Below, piece after piece: positions 18,529-27,147 of a stretch of 64,000 nt of DNA. Position numbers and translations under genes: made by a program. This DNA comes from Alkalibacter saccharofermentans DSM 14828. GTDB lineage: Bacteria; Bacillota; Clostridia; Eubacteriales; Alkalibacteraceae. The notes beneath the pieces were generated by a model. It made no database searches, had not been told where the DNA came from, and saw only the letters and a list, made by a program, of their open reading frames with translations. Every line of letters begins with the position of its first letter. Within the stretch, counting starts at the first letter, position 1. The stretch is from assembly GCF_900128885.1 (NCBI RefSeq), contig NZ_FQTU01000005.1, positions 65,316 to 129,315 on the forward strand. Direction: 5' to 3'.

Positions 18529-18861
18529 TTAAATCGCGTCTTTAAACAGGCAGGCAATTTCATATGCATCAAGAGAAGTGCTAAAAATCGGTATGTCTTC
18601 CTCCAGTGCTTTCTTTGCAGTATTTTCATCCGGTTTAAGGTCCTCCGGCAATATGATGCAGCTCATTTCCAATAAAACTGCCACTGCCACTATGTTCATA
18701 TGTGTCTGAACGGTAATCCAAGCGCATTTTTTATTTGCATGAGACATTACCCAGCTCAACAAATCTCCTATGTATACATTCTCGATGGATTTTTCAAGAT
18801 CCACCCCTTCGTTTTCCAAATTGAATTTTTTGGTTTCCAACAGTTCTTTAACAGTCAACAT
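18529..18861 (-). CDS. DRTGG-domain protein
   Basis: 110 residues, essentially one DRTGG-like domain (VYIGDLLSWVMSH, then WITVQTHMNIVAVAVLLEMS). The DRTGG fold is found next to CBS domains and in phosphotransacetylase and is thought to bind ligands or mediate protein contacts. The start ATG at 18861 overlaps the stop of the hydrogenase-like gene (TGATG). Confidence 0.78.
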   Translation of the reverse strand: MLTVKELLETKKFNLENEGVDLEKSIENVYIGDLLSWVMSHANKKCAWITVQTHMNIVAVAVLLEMSCIILPEDLKPDENTAKKALEEDIPIFSTSLDAYEIACLFKDAI

Positions 18862-20225
18862 CAATCATCCCTTTCATCCTCTTCTTTGTCTTTCATAACC
18901 GGCACTACTTTTTCGGACAGGTCATACATTAGCTTTGAAAGCTCGTTGATGGCCTCCCTAAGCACGAAGATGCAGTCAACCTCGCTTGCCTGCCCCCTTA
19001 CTATGTCTTCAGCCAACGCCCTGCACCCCGGAGCTCCGCATGAGCCACAGTCGATGCCCGGCAATGTATTTTCGATCTTATCCATTGTCTCCATTTTCTT
19101 AATAGATTCCTGGATATCAGAATCAAGGGGAGTTTCAGGCATCGGAAATATCTCGCCTTCCCTGTTCAGCGATCCGGATTTGTAAGCCTTCATTATCATC
19201 TCATCGGTAATATCGTTTTCTCCGGTCTTTTTTTCCGAGAATCTGTCCATGATTCTCTTTTTTGCAATAAAAGTATTCTCGACTGTAAGACACCCTCCTA
19301 CGCAACCTCCTATGCAGGCCAGGCCTTCGAAGAAATCCAGCTCTCTCAAGCGCCCGTTTTCGATTTCCTCCAAAACGCTGATTACATTATGGATTCCATC
19401 TACGTTTATTATCTGTTTATCAGAAATATAGCTGGATTCTCCACCGGTGTGGGCCCATATGAGGCCTCTGCCTGTAGAGTGTTGAAGATTTTCTTCTTCA
19501 ACTTTGTCGATCCGGTCCAGTATTTCGGGATAAATCTCCGATATGGATATAGATGCATCTATGCTGGAAAGGCTGTTGTCCCAGGGTATGTAGCTGTGAA
19601 TTGTAGTTGCCTTGGCTGCACAGGGGGTTATAAAGATCAAACCTATGTCTTCGTCTTTAAGTCCCTTCTCCTTCTTGAGCCTGCGGCGCACCAACCTTGC
19701 CGTAACCTCCATTGGAGATTCCAGGTGAACTAGATTTGGTATCAACTCGGGAAACCTTACCTGTATCATTCTCACTACAGCAGGACATGCAGATGATATC
19801 AGAGGCTTTTTTACGTCCTTTTCCATCAGCTCGTATTTAAGTGCCTCTCCAACTATTTCAGCTCCGTATGCAACTTCCTGAACCTCGTCAAATCCGATTT
19901 CCTTCAAGGCAGTAAGTATCCTGTTTATGCTGATTTTCTTTTTAAATTGTGCAATAGTGGTCGGAGCAGGCAAAGCTACGGTATACTTGTAGTTTTTAAG
20001 TATATCAAGTTTATCTGTGACTGCATTTTTGGCATGATAAGGGCATACCCTTATGCACTCCCCACAGTCTATGCATCTTTCCTTGATTATCGTCGCCTTT
20101 CCCTTCCTTACTCTTATTGCCTGGGTAGGACAATTTCTAAGGCAAGTGGTGCATCCCTTGCATTTGCTCTTATCCAAAACCACCGAGTGGTAGTATTCGT
20201 TATTCATTTGAATCACCATCTTCAT
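18861..20225 (-). CDS. HsfB-type [FeFe]-hydrogenase-like iron-sulfur protein
   Basis: 454 residues. Two N-terminal 4Fe-4S motifs (CKGCTTCLRNCP, CIDCGECIRVCP) precede an H-cluster-domain homologue with the three cysteine loops in reduced form: SSACP near residue 145, TPCAAK near 200 and ACIGGCVGGC near 305. A C-terminal Fes-type cluster motif (DCGSCGAPGC) follows. The catalytic enzymes' TSCCPxW and MPCxxKxxE signatures are altered, as in putative sensory hydrogenases. The PAS domain found in many HsfB proteins is absent. The start at 20225 overlaps the upstream stop; an internal ATG 18 nt on, behind GGTGATT, is an alternative. Confidence 0.85.
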   Translation of the reverse strand: MKMVIQMNNEYYHSVVLDKSKCKGCTTCLRNCPTQAIRVRKGKATIIKERCIDCGECIRVCPYHAKNAVTDKLDILKNYKYTVALPAPTTIAQFKKKISINRILTALKEIGFDEVQEVAYGAEIVGEALKYELMEKDVKKPLISSACPAVVRMIQVRFPELIPNLVHLESPMEVTARLVRRRLKKEKGLKDEDIGLIFITPCAAKATTIHSYIPWDNSLSSIDASISISEIYPEILDRIDKVEEENLQHSTGRGLIWAHTGGESSYISDKQIINVDGIHNVISVLEEIENGRLRELDFFEGLACIGGCVGGCLTVENTFIAKKRIMDRFSEKKTGENDITDEMIMKAYKSGSLNREGEIFPMPETPLDSDIQESIKKMETMDKIENTLPGIDCGSCGAPGCRALAEDIVRGQASEVDCIFVLREAINELSKLMYDLSEKVVPVMKDKEEDERDD

Positions 20226-20644
20226 AATTTAAATATCATTTTTATTTTGGTTCCTTCAGATATTTTTGACTCAATAAAGAATTCGTCAGCGCATTTTTTC
20301 ATGTTTGGAAGGCCCATACCTGCTCCAAAACCCATCTCCCGGATTTCAGCCGTTGCCGTCGACCAGCCTTCCGTCATCGCCAGTTCAACGTTTTCAATTC
20401 CCGGCCCAAAGTCCTCAGTTGATACTACGACCTTGTCGGAGTTGACGCTTAGACACATCTTTCCACCTTTTGAGTGGATTGCAATATTCATCTCCGCCTC
20501 ATAAGATGCGATAGCGATTCTCCGCACTACGGAGGTGTCCACTCCAATTTGTTGCAGAGTCCTTTTTATGCTTCTTGAAGCATCACCGGCGGCAGCAAAG
20601 TCTCTGCTTCCAACTTGGTAGTCCATTTCATAGATGCTATTCAT
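20222..20644 (-). CDS. anti-sigma-factor-like ATP-binding protein
   Basis: 140 residues of a histidine kinase-like ATPase domain (EAEMNIAIHSKGG as N-box, EDFGPGIENV as G1, GFGAGMGLPNMKKCAD as G2). It resembles the SpoIIAB/RsbW kinase class but sits in a metabolic operon. The start is ATG 20644, behind GGAG and overlapping the stop of the preceding DRTGG gene; a longer frame upstream would overlap that gene heavily. Confidence 0.82.
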   Translation of the reverse strand: MNSIYEMDYQVGSRDFAAAGDASRSIKRTLQQIGVDTSVVRRIAIASYEAEMNIAIHSKGGKMCLSVNSDKVVVSTEDFGPGIENVELAMTEGWSTATAEIREMGFGAGMGLPNMKKCADEFFIESKISEGTKIKMIFKL

Positions 20645-20987
20645 AGAATCTATCTCCAAGTCCTTCCTTGTAAAGCTTGCCGCATGCTTCATACAAAGGC
20701 AGCCTGGTTTTCATAATCACCATGTCCAGTTCATCCGCCTCCTGAACCATCTCCACTGCAGGGGTTTTATCCCTCACGAAAACGAGATATTGGATATTTG
20801 CCATTTCTGCAGTCTTAAGAACATGAATATTCGTAAGCCCAGTCAACAGGACTACGTCCTCTTTGGCAAACCTAAGAACATCGCTCATTAGGTCGCAGCC
20901 GCAAGCTAGCGAAATTTCGTCACTGAGCTTGTCTTCTCCGCACAGAATTTCTGCATCTAAAATATTTTTAATTTCATGTATCTTCAT
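20637..20987 (-). CDS. DRTGG-domain protein, first gene of the sensory module
   Basis: 116 residues, a DRTGG-type domain (LACGCDLMSDVLRFAKED, then VVLLTGLTNIHVLKTAEMA). It is paralogous in plan to the DRTGG protein four genes downstream. The ATG has a strong GGGAGG site. It is preceded directly by the promoter and palindrome. Confidence 0.78.
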   Translation of the reverse strand: MKIHEIKNILDAEILCGEDKLSDEISLACGCDLMSDVLRFAKEDVVLLTGLTNIHVLKTAEMANIQYLVFVRDKTPAVEMVQEADELDMVIMKTRLPLYEACGKLYKEGLGDRFYE

Positions 20988-21000
20988 AAGTTTCCTCCCA

Positions 21001-21020
21001 AATATAGGTATACCTATATT
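21001..21020. promoter_or_regulatory. perfect 20-bp palindrome at the transcription start of the sensory module
   Basis: AATATAGGTATACCTATATT is identical to its reverse complement. It begins within the -10 box and ends 13 nt before the ATG of the first gene, the position of a repressor operator. I do not recognise the cognate regulator. Confidence 0.7.
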
Positions 21021-21046
21021 GTAACTGAGTTAAGTATTTAACACAA
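21018..21046 (-). promoter_or_regulatory. promoter of the sensory hydrogenase module with Rex-like site
   Basis: Minus-strand -35 TTGTGT (21046-21041), 17-bp spacer, -10 TACAAT (21023-21018). Overlapping the -35 and spacer, 21027-21044 reads GAGTTAAGTATTTAACAC. This is an inverted repeat GTTAA-N4-TTAAC matching 11 of 14 defined positions of the Rex consensus TTGTTAAN4TTAACAA. Rex senses NADH/NAD+ and controls fermentation and hydrogenase genes in clostridia. Confidence 0.65.
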
Positions 21047-21110
21047 TAGGCAAATTGGCAAGGCTTTCAACTTGCGATACTGTATGTTAGGGTGCTTTGC
21101 GTTATTCAGC

Positions 21111-21974
21111 TTATTTACCCAGTGCTTCCTCTGCATTGTACGAGCTTCTTACAAAGGGTGAAGACGCTACATACTTAAATCCCATATCCAGTGCAATCAG
21201 CCTGTACTCTTCGAATACGTCCGGGTGCACGAACTCTACAACTTCGTGGTGGTTTTGGGATGGTCTTAAATATTGCCCTATCGTCACAAAATCACAGCCA
21301 ACATTTTTCAAATCCTCTAGAACCTTCAAGACTTGGTGTTTTTTCTCTCCAAGGCCAAGCATTATTCCCGATTTTGTATAGATTTCAGGATCCATACCCT
21401 TAACTCTCTTCAAAAGCTCAAGACTTCTTTCATACTCTGCCATGGGACGCACCTCATCATAAAGCTCCGGCACTGTTTCAAGGTTGTGATTGATTATATG
21501 AGGATTGGCCTCTACTACTGTTTTCAGATCCTCATATGATCCTTCAAAGTCCGGTATCAATACCTCTACGATGACATCCGTATCTCTTTTTTTGATTTCT
21601 TCGATAACCTTTGCAAAATGCCCTGAGCCTCCGTCAGGAAGGTCATCCCTGGTAACGGATGTTATTACCACATGTTTCATCTTCATTTCTTTTATAGCCT
21701 TGCCGATGTTGACTGGTTCCATTGGGTCCACATGCCCCGGTTCTCCTTTGGAAACATTGCAGAAGGTACAGTTTCTTGTACATATGCTGCCCAGTATCAT
21801 AAAAGTTGCTCTCTTTTTACTAAAGCATTCGCCTCTGTTCGGGCAGTTCGCCTCATCGCAAACAGTATTAAGCCCCAGGTCCTTTAGCAGCTTTTCAACC
21901 TCTTCTGAATGACCTGTTTTCCTGAAGGGAATTTTTAGCCAATCCGGCTTTACTTCTCTTTTTGTATCAGACAT
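21111..21974 (-). CDS. lipA: lipoyl synthase
   Basis: Radical SAM enzyme that inserts two sulfurs into protein-bound octanoyl groups. 287 residues. The auxiliary cluster motif CDEANCPNRGEC is at about residue 38 and the radical SAM motif CTRNCTFCNV at about residue 64, with a C-terminal RSSYNAEE that supplies the conserved Ser ligand. It overlaps lipB by 8 nt. No lipoylated enzyme (glycine cleavage H, 2-oxoacid dehydrogenase E2) is encoded in the window. Confidence 0.96.
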   Translation of the reverse strand: MSDTKREVKPDWLKIPFRKTGHSEEVEKLLKDLGLNTVCDEANCPNRGECFSKKRATFMILGSICTRNCTFCNVSKGEPGHVDPMEPVNIGKAIKEMKMKHVVITSVTRDDLPDGGSGHFAKVIEEIKKRDTDVIVEVLIPDFEGSYEDLKTVVEANPHIINHNLETVPELYDEVRPMAEYERSLELLKRVKGMDPEIYTKSGIMLGLGEKKHQVLKVLEDLKNVGCDFVTIGQYLRPSQNHHEVVEFVHPDVFEEYRLIALDMGFKYVASSPFVRSSYNAEEALGK

Positions 21975-22647
21975 GTTTTTCTACCTCACTTAATGTAATA
22001 TCTTCAAAAGTGGCGTCAAATACTTTTTTAAAGTACTCCACCACCTGTTTTTTTGCATCCGTCATTGATATTTTTTTACCCGTGAGCATTTCTAAGGATA
22101 CCGGTGTTCTGTCTGTCAATCCACAGGGATTTATCAGTTTGAAATGCTCCATATTGGTGCTCACGTTGTACGCAAAGCCATGCATGGTTACCATGTGCTT
22201 TACATGTATGCCGATTGCGGTGATCTTTTCTTTGCCTATCCATACGCCTGTATATTCCTTGTTTTCTTTATGAGCGTTTATGTTGTATTCGTTTTTTAAA
22301 AGTTGAATGAATATCTCCAGCAGATTATCAAGATAGTCTTTGGCGCTTATGTTAGCTTTTTTTAGATTGATTATAGGATAACCTACGATCTGTCCCGGGC
22401 CGTGATATGTAACATCTCCACCCCGGTTGCTTGAATGTATTCCTATCCCCATGCTCTCAAGCAATTCCTTGCCGGCTAGTATATGTTCGTCATTTCCCCT
22501 GCAGCCTAGCGTTATCACCGGCTTGTGTTCAGTAAGTATCAGGGTATCTTTAATGAGCTCGTTTTCACGAAGCTCCCTTATCTTTTTTTGCAACTCAAGG
22601 CACGGTCCATATTCTGTCAATCCTAAATCAAGTAAGTTCATCTCCAT
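21967..22647 (-). CDS. lipB: octanoyltransferase LipB
   Basis: 226 residues. It transfers octanoate from acyl carrier protein to lipoyl domains. The motif RGGDVTYHGPGQIVGYPI is complete, the catalytic Lys lies in ITAIGIHVKHMVTMHG, and the catalytic Cys in NPCGLTDR. It is the first gene of the lipB-lipA pair and starts 50 nt after the tRNA-Leu gene. Confidence 0.95.
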   Translation of the reverse strand: MEMNLLDLGLTEYGPCLELQKKIRELRENELIKDTLILTEHKPVITLGCRGNDEHILAGKELLESMGIGIHSSNRGGDVTYHGPGQIVGYPIINLKKANISAKDYLDNLLEIFIQLLKNEYNINAHKENKEYTGVWIGKEKITAIGIHVKHMVTMHGFAYNVSTNMEHFKLINPCGLTDRTPVSLEMLTGKKISMTDAKKQVVEYFKKVFDATFEDITLSEVEKHV

Positions 22648-22697
22648 GTGGTTTGCTCCTTTATTATGTAAATTTTACCAGTCTTTGGGTAAAAAAA

Positions 22698-22784
22698 TGG
22701 TGCGAAGGGGGGGACTTGAACCCCCACGGAATTTCTTCCACATGCCCCTCAAGCATGCGCGTCTGCCAGTTCCGCCACCCTCGC
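22698..22784 (-). tRNA. tRNA-Leu (GAG)
   Basis: 87-nt class II tRNA with a long variable arm and encoded CCA. The anticodon stem CATGC/GCATG encloses TTGAGGG, giving anticodon GAG. The acceptor GCGAGGG pairs with CCTTCGC. It reads CUC/CUU codons. Confidence 0.95.
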
Positions 22785-22868
22785 ACAGTAAATCTATAAT
22801 ACTTAGCCTCACGGCTTTAAGGTACAAGAAATATTATAAACTCAAACTCTGGAATTGACAAGCCTATT

Positions 22869-23462
22869 TTAAAATAAATTACGCCACATCAAAAAAACTC
22901 CTTCTCTTAATTCCTCTAATGTGCCGTCATTCCATATAACTATATCGGCGCATCTTTCCTTCTCATCCCCCGACATCTGTGCATCCACTCTTCGGATAGC
23001 CTCCTCGAGGGAAAATTCATTTCTATCCATGATCCTTTGAAGCTGATTCTCCCTTGAAGCTCTGACTAAAACCACTACGTCCACACTGTCCATGAGGGAT
23101 GCCTCTATGAGGAGGGGACAATCATATGCCACATGTCCCACTCCCATCTTTTCACATCTTGCCAGCTGGATCTTGTATAGCCTGTCCACCTCTGGATGCA
23201 CTATTGAATTTAAAATCTTCCTTTTGATTTCATCTTGAAAAACCACGTCTCCCAAGACTTTGCGGTTTAATGATCCGTCTGCATTAATTACACCCCGGCC
23301 GAAATGCTCTTCTATCATCTTAAGCCCTTCCGACCCGGGTTCCACAGCTTTTCTTGCAAGTTCATCCGCATCGATTACGTCTATATTGAGATCTTCCCTG
23401 AATATTTTAGACACCGAGCTTTTGCCTGTTCCTATCCCTCCGGTAATTCCTATGATCTTCAT
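22869..23462 (-). CDS. coaE: dephospho-CoA kinase
   Basis: Last step of coenzyme A synthesis. 197 residues with P-loop GGIGTGKSSV, DADELARKAVEPG (CoA-binding lid region) and VHPEV and DCPLLIEA motifs. It starts 12 nt after the M18 peptidase stop. Confidence 0.95.
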   Translation of the reverse strand: MKIIGITGGIGTGKSSVSKIFREDLNIDVIDADELARKAVEPGSEGLKMIEEHFGRGVINADGSLNRKVLGDVVFQDEIKRKILNSIVHPEVDRLYKIQLARCEKMGVGHVAYDCPLLIEASLMDSVDVVVLVRASRENQLQRIMDRNEFSLEEAIRRVDAQMSGDEKERCADIVIWNDGTLEELREGVFLMWRNLF

Positions 23463-23474
23463 ATGGTTACTCCG

Positions 23475-24887
23475 CTACATGTCGCTTTCATAAAAAGCCT
23501 TGAAGGCCTTATATAACATGTAAATATCGCCTTTCGAAGAGATTTCCCACGGGGAATGCATGCTAAGTAGCCCGATTCCACAATCTATTACATCCATTCC
23601 AAAAGCTGCCGGGATGAAAGCTATCGTTCCGCCTCCGCCCATATCCACTTTTCCAAGTTCACCTACCTGCCACAATATTTTGTTTTTATTTAAAAGTCTT
23701 CTAATCTCAGCCATGAATTCTGCATGAGCATCGTTGCTGGAGCTTTTGCCCCTGACCCCTGTATACTTGGTTATGGCAACCCCTTCTCCGAGATAGACAG
23801 CATTGTATTTATCATGAGTATTTGCAAAATTAGGGTCCACGGCAGCATTGACATCTGCGGAAAGAAACTTCGAGTTTTGAAGAGATCTTCTAATTGCCAT
23901 GTCCGGATTTTTATCTTCAGTGAGGCTTAATATTTCATACACAAAATTTTCGAAAAATTTCGAGCTCATGCTCGTATCTCCCACGCTTCCTATTTCTTCT
24001 TTATCCGCAAATATCGCGAATATAGACTTCTTATGATTTTCTGCGTCAAAAATCGCCTTTAGGGAAGTATACGCGCAAACCCTGTCGTCTTGACCATATC
24101 CACCTACCATGCTTCTGTCCATGCCTGCATCACGGGCTTGTCCCGCAGGCACTACTTCAAGCTCGGCAGATGTGAAATCCTCCTCTATGATGCCGTATTT
24201 TTCATGAAGCAGCAACAGGATGTTGTACTTGAATCGTTCCTTTTCTTCCTTGTCTTCGAACGGAATGCTTCCTATTAGAAGGTTTAACATTTCACCTTCT
24301 ACAGCATCACCCAATTTTTTAACCATCATGTCCTTTGATAAATGGGGGAGCAGATCGGTGATAAAAAACACCGGATCCTTTTCATCTTCTCCAATGGAGA
24401 CTTTTATTGCATTCCCATCTTCTTTAATTATCGTTCCGTGGATTGCCAGTGGCGTTGTTATCCATTGATACTTCTTGATTCCACCGTAATAATGGGTCTT
24501 GAAAAAACTGAGTTTGCCGTCTTCGTATAAGGGAGATTGTTTCAAATCAAGCCTAGGTGCATCAATATGGGACCCAACCATCAAGAATCCTTTTTCCGGA
24601 TTCACTCTTCCCATTTTGAACATCACTACCTGTTTGCCCTTGTATAGCGAATATACTTTATCTCCAGGCTTTAATGTCAGCTTGTTATCAATATAATGGT
24701 CTATGGATTTAAACCCTTCTTTTTCCGCCAGAGCCGTTATATGCTCTGCAGCCTCTCTTTCCGTCTTGCTCTTATCTAAAAAGAGCTTATAACCGTCACA
24801 GAACATAAACGCATCGTCTTTTTCGCCCTTCAACATATCCCAGACGTTTAGGCTCTGCCTTTTAAGTTTTAATTTATCTGTTTCCAT
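23475..24887 (-). CDS. M18-family aminopeptidase
   Basis: 470 residues. Zinc metallopeptidase of the aspartyl aminopeptidase family: VGSHIDAPRLDLK (metal His/Asp), GYGQDDRVCAYTSL, FADKEEIGSVG (catalytic Glu pair) and MHSPWEISSKGD (C-terminal metal His). Cytosolic, no signal peptide. It removes N-terminal, often acidic, residues. It is preceded by the DUF896 gene at 10 nt and followed by coaE, a likely operon. Confidence 0.92.
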   Translation of the reverse strand: METDKLKLKRQSLNVWDMLKGEKDDAFMFCDGYKLFLDKSKTEREAAEHITALAEKEGFKSIDHYIDNKLTLKPGDKVYSLYKGKQVVMFKMGRVNPEKGFLMVGSHIDAPRLDLKQSPLYEDGKLSFFKTHYYGGIKKYQWITTPLAIHGTIIKEDGNAIKVSIGEDEKDPVFFITDLLPHLSKDMMVKKLGDAVEGEMLNLLIGSIPFEDKEEKERFKYNILLLLHEKYGIIEEDFTSAELEVVPAGQARDAGMDRSMVGGYGQDDRVCAYTSLKAIFDAENHKKSIFAIFADKEEIGSVGDTSMSSKFFENFVYEILSLTEDKNPDMAIRRSLQNSKFLSADVNAAVDPNFANTHDKYNAVYLGEGVAITKYTGVRGKSSSNDAHAEFMAEIRRLLNKNKILWQVGELGKVDMGGGGTIAFIPAAFGMDVIDCGIGLLSMHSPWEISSKGDIYMLYKAFKAFYESDM

Positions 24888-24897
24888 AATCCGCCCC

Positions 24898-25068
24898 CTA
24901 ATCGACTATTTCAATATTGTCCAACTGTTGTTTGAAATTTTTTCTGAAATTTTCAAGATATTCTTCCCTCAATTGCTTTTGCTCCTTGGCTTCTTCTTCC
25001 GTAAGCCCTGATGCCTTTTTTTTGCTTGCCAGCTCGTTGATTCTTTTTATTTTATCTTCGCTTAACAT
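24898..25068 (-). CDS. DUF896 (YnzC-like) small protein
   Basis: 56 residues, too short for most gene callers. It starts MLSEDKIKRINELASKKKAS, then a Glu/Lys-rich helix, ending in DNIEIVD. This fits the two-helix DUF896 family (B. subtilis YnzC) of unknown function. ATG 25068 has a GGAGG site 6 nt upstream. It is the first gene ahead of the M18 peptidase. Confidence 0.85.
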   Translation of the reverse strand: MLSEDKIKRINELASKKKASGLTEEEAKEQKQLREEYLENFRKNFKQQLDNIEIVD

Positions 25069-25147
25069 ATCGTTCCTCCGAAATATTTTATCTTAATATT
25101 ATACCATATTGGAGTTTTTTTTAAATAACAACCTTATTTACGCACAA

Positions 25148-25179
25148 AAACCAAGCACCCTTTCCTTGAGGCTTGGTTT
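25148..25179 (-). terminator. terminator after the HPr gene
   Basis: AAACCAAGC and GCTTGGTTT form a 9-bp stem with a 14-nt loop, followed by a short T-run on the minus strand, 25 nt after the HPr stop. Confidence 0.8.
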
Positions 25180-25203
25180 AAATCAACCTTGACTATCCTT
25201 TTA

Positions 25204-25467
25204 TCAACCTTCAAATTCGGATTCAACTAACGCGCACAAAGCATTTAGTGCTTCTTCCTCGTCCGAACCGCTGGCTTCGATTATTATCTCTGTTCCTTTG
25301 TCAACCCCTAAAACCATAACACCCATTATACTCTTCGCACTGACTGTGGCAGTGTCTTTTTTTATATAAATATCACTTTTGAATCTGTTGGCTAGCTCAA
25401 CAAACTTAGACGCCGGCCTTGCATGAAGACCTAGCTTGTTGGTAACCACCACGCTTTTGCAAACCAT
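25204..25467 (-). CDS. HPr-family phosphocarrier protein
   Basis: 87 residues. The LGLHARPA motif holds the phosphorylatable His of the PTS; SAKSIMGVMVLGV holds the Ser region targeted by HPr kinase in Firmicutes. Either HPr itself or a Crh-like regulator with the His retained. Single-gene unit, no other PTS genes nearby. Confidence 0.9.
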   Translation of the reverse strand: MVCKSVVVTNKLGLHARPASKFVELANRFKSDIYIKKDTATVSAKSIMGVMVLGVDKGTEIIIEASGSDEEEALNALCALVESEFEG

Positions 25468-25584
25468 TACACCACCCCTTTGGAAATATGTCGCTTTTAA
25501 CGCTATCTTAATTATACATGTTATTTAAATTTTATCAAATATTTATTGAAAATTTAATATCGATATTTCAATTTTATCGTACTG

Positions 25585-25593
25585 TGGTATAAT
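25585..25593 (+). promoter_or_regulatory. extended -10 promoter of the DUF1858 gene
   Basis: TGG-TATAAT at 25585-25593 fits the extended -10 pattern. No good -35 is seen. It lies 28 nt upstream of the start codon, which has GGAGGTG. Confidence 0.6.
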
Positions 25594-25621
25594 ATAAACA
25601 TGAATTTGGAGGTGAACAGCA

Positions 25622-25816
25622 ATGAAAATCACAAAAGATATGGATATCATGTCCGCGGTTAACAATTTTCCGGAAACCGTTGACGTTTTTCAAAGATTTG
25701 GAATGCATTGCTTCGGGTGCATGGCTGCAAGATTTGAAAACATCGAGCAAGGTGCCGCAGCACACGGAATCGATGTAGATGTATTGCTAGAAGCTTTAAA
25801 CGAAGTTGCAAAGTAA
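25622..25816 (+). CDS. DUF1858 redox-disulfide domain protein
   Basis: 64 residues, a single DUF1858 domain: SAVNNFPETVDVFQRFG, then HCFGCMAA containing a CxxC pair. The family is associated with hybrid cluster proteins and other redox systems and is thought to use the CxxC. Monocistronic, with its own promoter and terminator, in a region of minus-strand genes. Confidence 0.85.
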   Translation: MKITKDMDIMSAVNNFPETVDVFQRFGMHCFGCMAARFENIEQGAAAHGIDVDVLLEALNEVAK

Positions 25817-25837
25817 GCTTTAATCTCAACAAAAATA

Positions 25838-25887
25838 AAGTACACCCAGGTATTAGCTGCAAGCTAGTAACTGAGGTGTACTTTTTT
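25838..25887. terminator. bidirectional terminator between DUF1858 and uraA
   Basis: AAGTACACC and GGTGTACTT form a 9-bp stem with a smaller inner hairpin (TAGCT/AGCTA). T-runs flank it on both strands, serving the convergent genes. Confidence 0.85.
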
Positions 25888-25905
25888 ATAAGTTATATCT
25901 TATAC

Positions 25906-27147
25906 CTATATATCTCCAGGCAATAACTTGTTTAGAACTATGCCTAAAAATGCGGCTATGGCCAGTCCTGAAACTGACAGTGTCCCACCTATGAAGATGT
26001 TGTCAATTGCAATTCCCGCAACCAATATCAATGACGCGATTATAAGGTTCCTGCTGTGGGCAAAATCAAGTTTTGCTTCAACCATGGTCCTTACGCCAAC
26101 GCTTGCGATCATTCCGAAAAGAATTATGCTGACTCCACCCATGACCGCAGTTGGTATCGAGTTGATCAAAGCTCCAAACTTTCCAATCATGCTTAGTATC
26201 ACGGCAAATACAGCTGCAATTCTTAAAACCGACGGATCGTATACCTTAGTTACAGCCAATACTCCCGTATTCTCACTGTAAGTAGTATTTGCAGGTCCTC
26301 CTAGAATTCCCGCAACAATCGTTGCAAGTCCATCACCGAGCATGGTCTTATGAACTCCCGGATCCTTAAAGAAATCCTTGCCTACAACCGATCCGTTTGT
26401 GACTATATCCCCAAAGTGCTCTATGAATATTACCATTGCTATAGGAGCTATTGCTGTAATCCCCGCCATGTTGAACTCCGGCATCGTCGTTATGCTCTGC
26501 CATGAGCCTTGGGACATTCCAAACCATCCCGCCTGGGATATATTGCTGAAATCTACGACTCCCATCAGGCTTGCTGCAATATAGCCTACGATTACTGATA
26601 TAAGTATGGGCACTAGCTTGAAGAACCCCTTTGCAAAAATCGATACCGCTATCATTGTTAGTATTACTATAGAAGCAATTAGTATGGAAAGGGGATCTAC
26701 CGTGCCTGTTTGCGTGGCTGCGTCGTAGGAATATCCCGCCATACTGAGGGCTACCGGACTTAATCTAAGCCCGATAACAATGATGACCGGTCCGGTAACG
26801 ATTGGTGGGAAAAAGGATCTAACCTTGTCCGCCCCTGCAACTTGAATTATCAGTGACATGATTATATAAACTATTCCTGCTCCAATGACTCCACCCTTGA
26901 CAGCCCCAATTCCGTATTGGGACAATGTCATTGCCAGAGCACCTATAAATGCAAAACTAGAACCTAAAAATACCGGCACCTTTCTTCCTGTAATATAATG
27001 AAAAATCAAAGTCCCCAACCCTGCGCTCAAGAGGGCTACTGAAGTATCCAGCCCTGTAAGAATAGGCACTAGGACTGTAGCGCCAAACATTGCTAAAAGG
27101 TGCTGAAAACCTAAAACTGCTTTTTTGCCTCTGCTGATAGTATTCAT
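25906..27147 (-). CDS. uraA: uracil permease (NCS2 family)
   Basis: 413 residues, about 12-14 membrane segments. NCS2 hallmarks: QHLLAMFGATVLVPILTGLD at the N-terminus, FIEHFGDIVTNG (substrate-site His/Glu region) and GGPANTTYSENTGVLAVTKV. Uracil/H+ symport. It overlaps pyrR by 4 nt (ATGA), so both fall under the PyrR attenuator. Confidence 0.93.
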   Translation of the reverse strand: MNTISRGKKAVLGFQHLLAMFGATVLVPILTGLDTSVALLSAGLGTLIFHYITGRKVPVFLGSSFAFIGALAMTLSQYGIGAVKGGVIGAGIVYIIMSLIIQVAGADKVRSFFPPIVTGPVIIVIGLRLSPVALSMAGYSYDAATQTGTVDPLSILIASIVILTMIAVSIFAKGFFKLVPILISVIVGYIAASLMGVVDFSNISQAGWFGMSQGSWQSITTMPEFNMAGITAIAPIAMVIFIEHFGDIVTNGSVVGKDFFKDPGVHKTMLGDGLATIVAGILGGPANTTYSENTGVLAVTKVYDPSVLRIAAVFAVILSMIGKFGALINSIPTAVMGGVSIILFGMIASVGVRTMVEAKLDFAHSRNLIIASLILVAGIAIDNIFIGGTLSVSGLAIAAFLGIVLNKLLPGDI

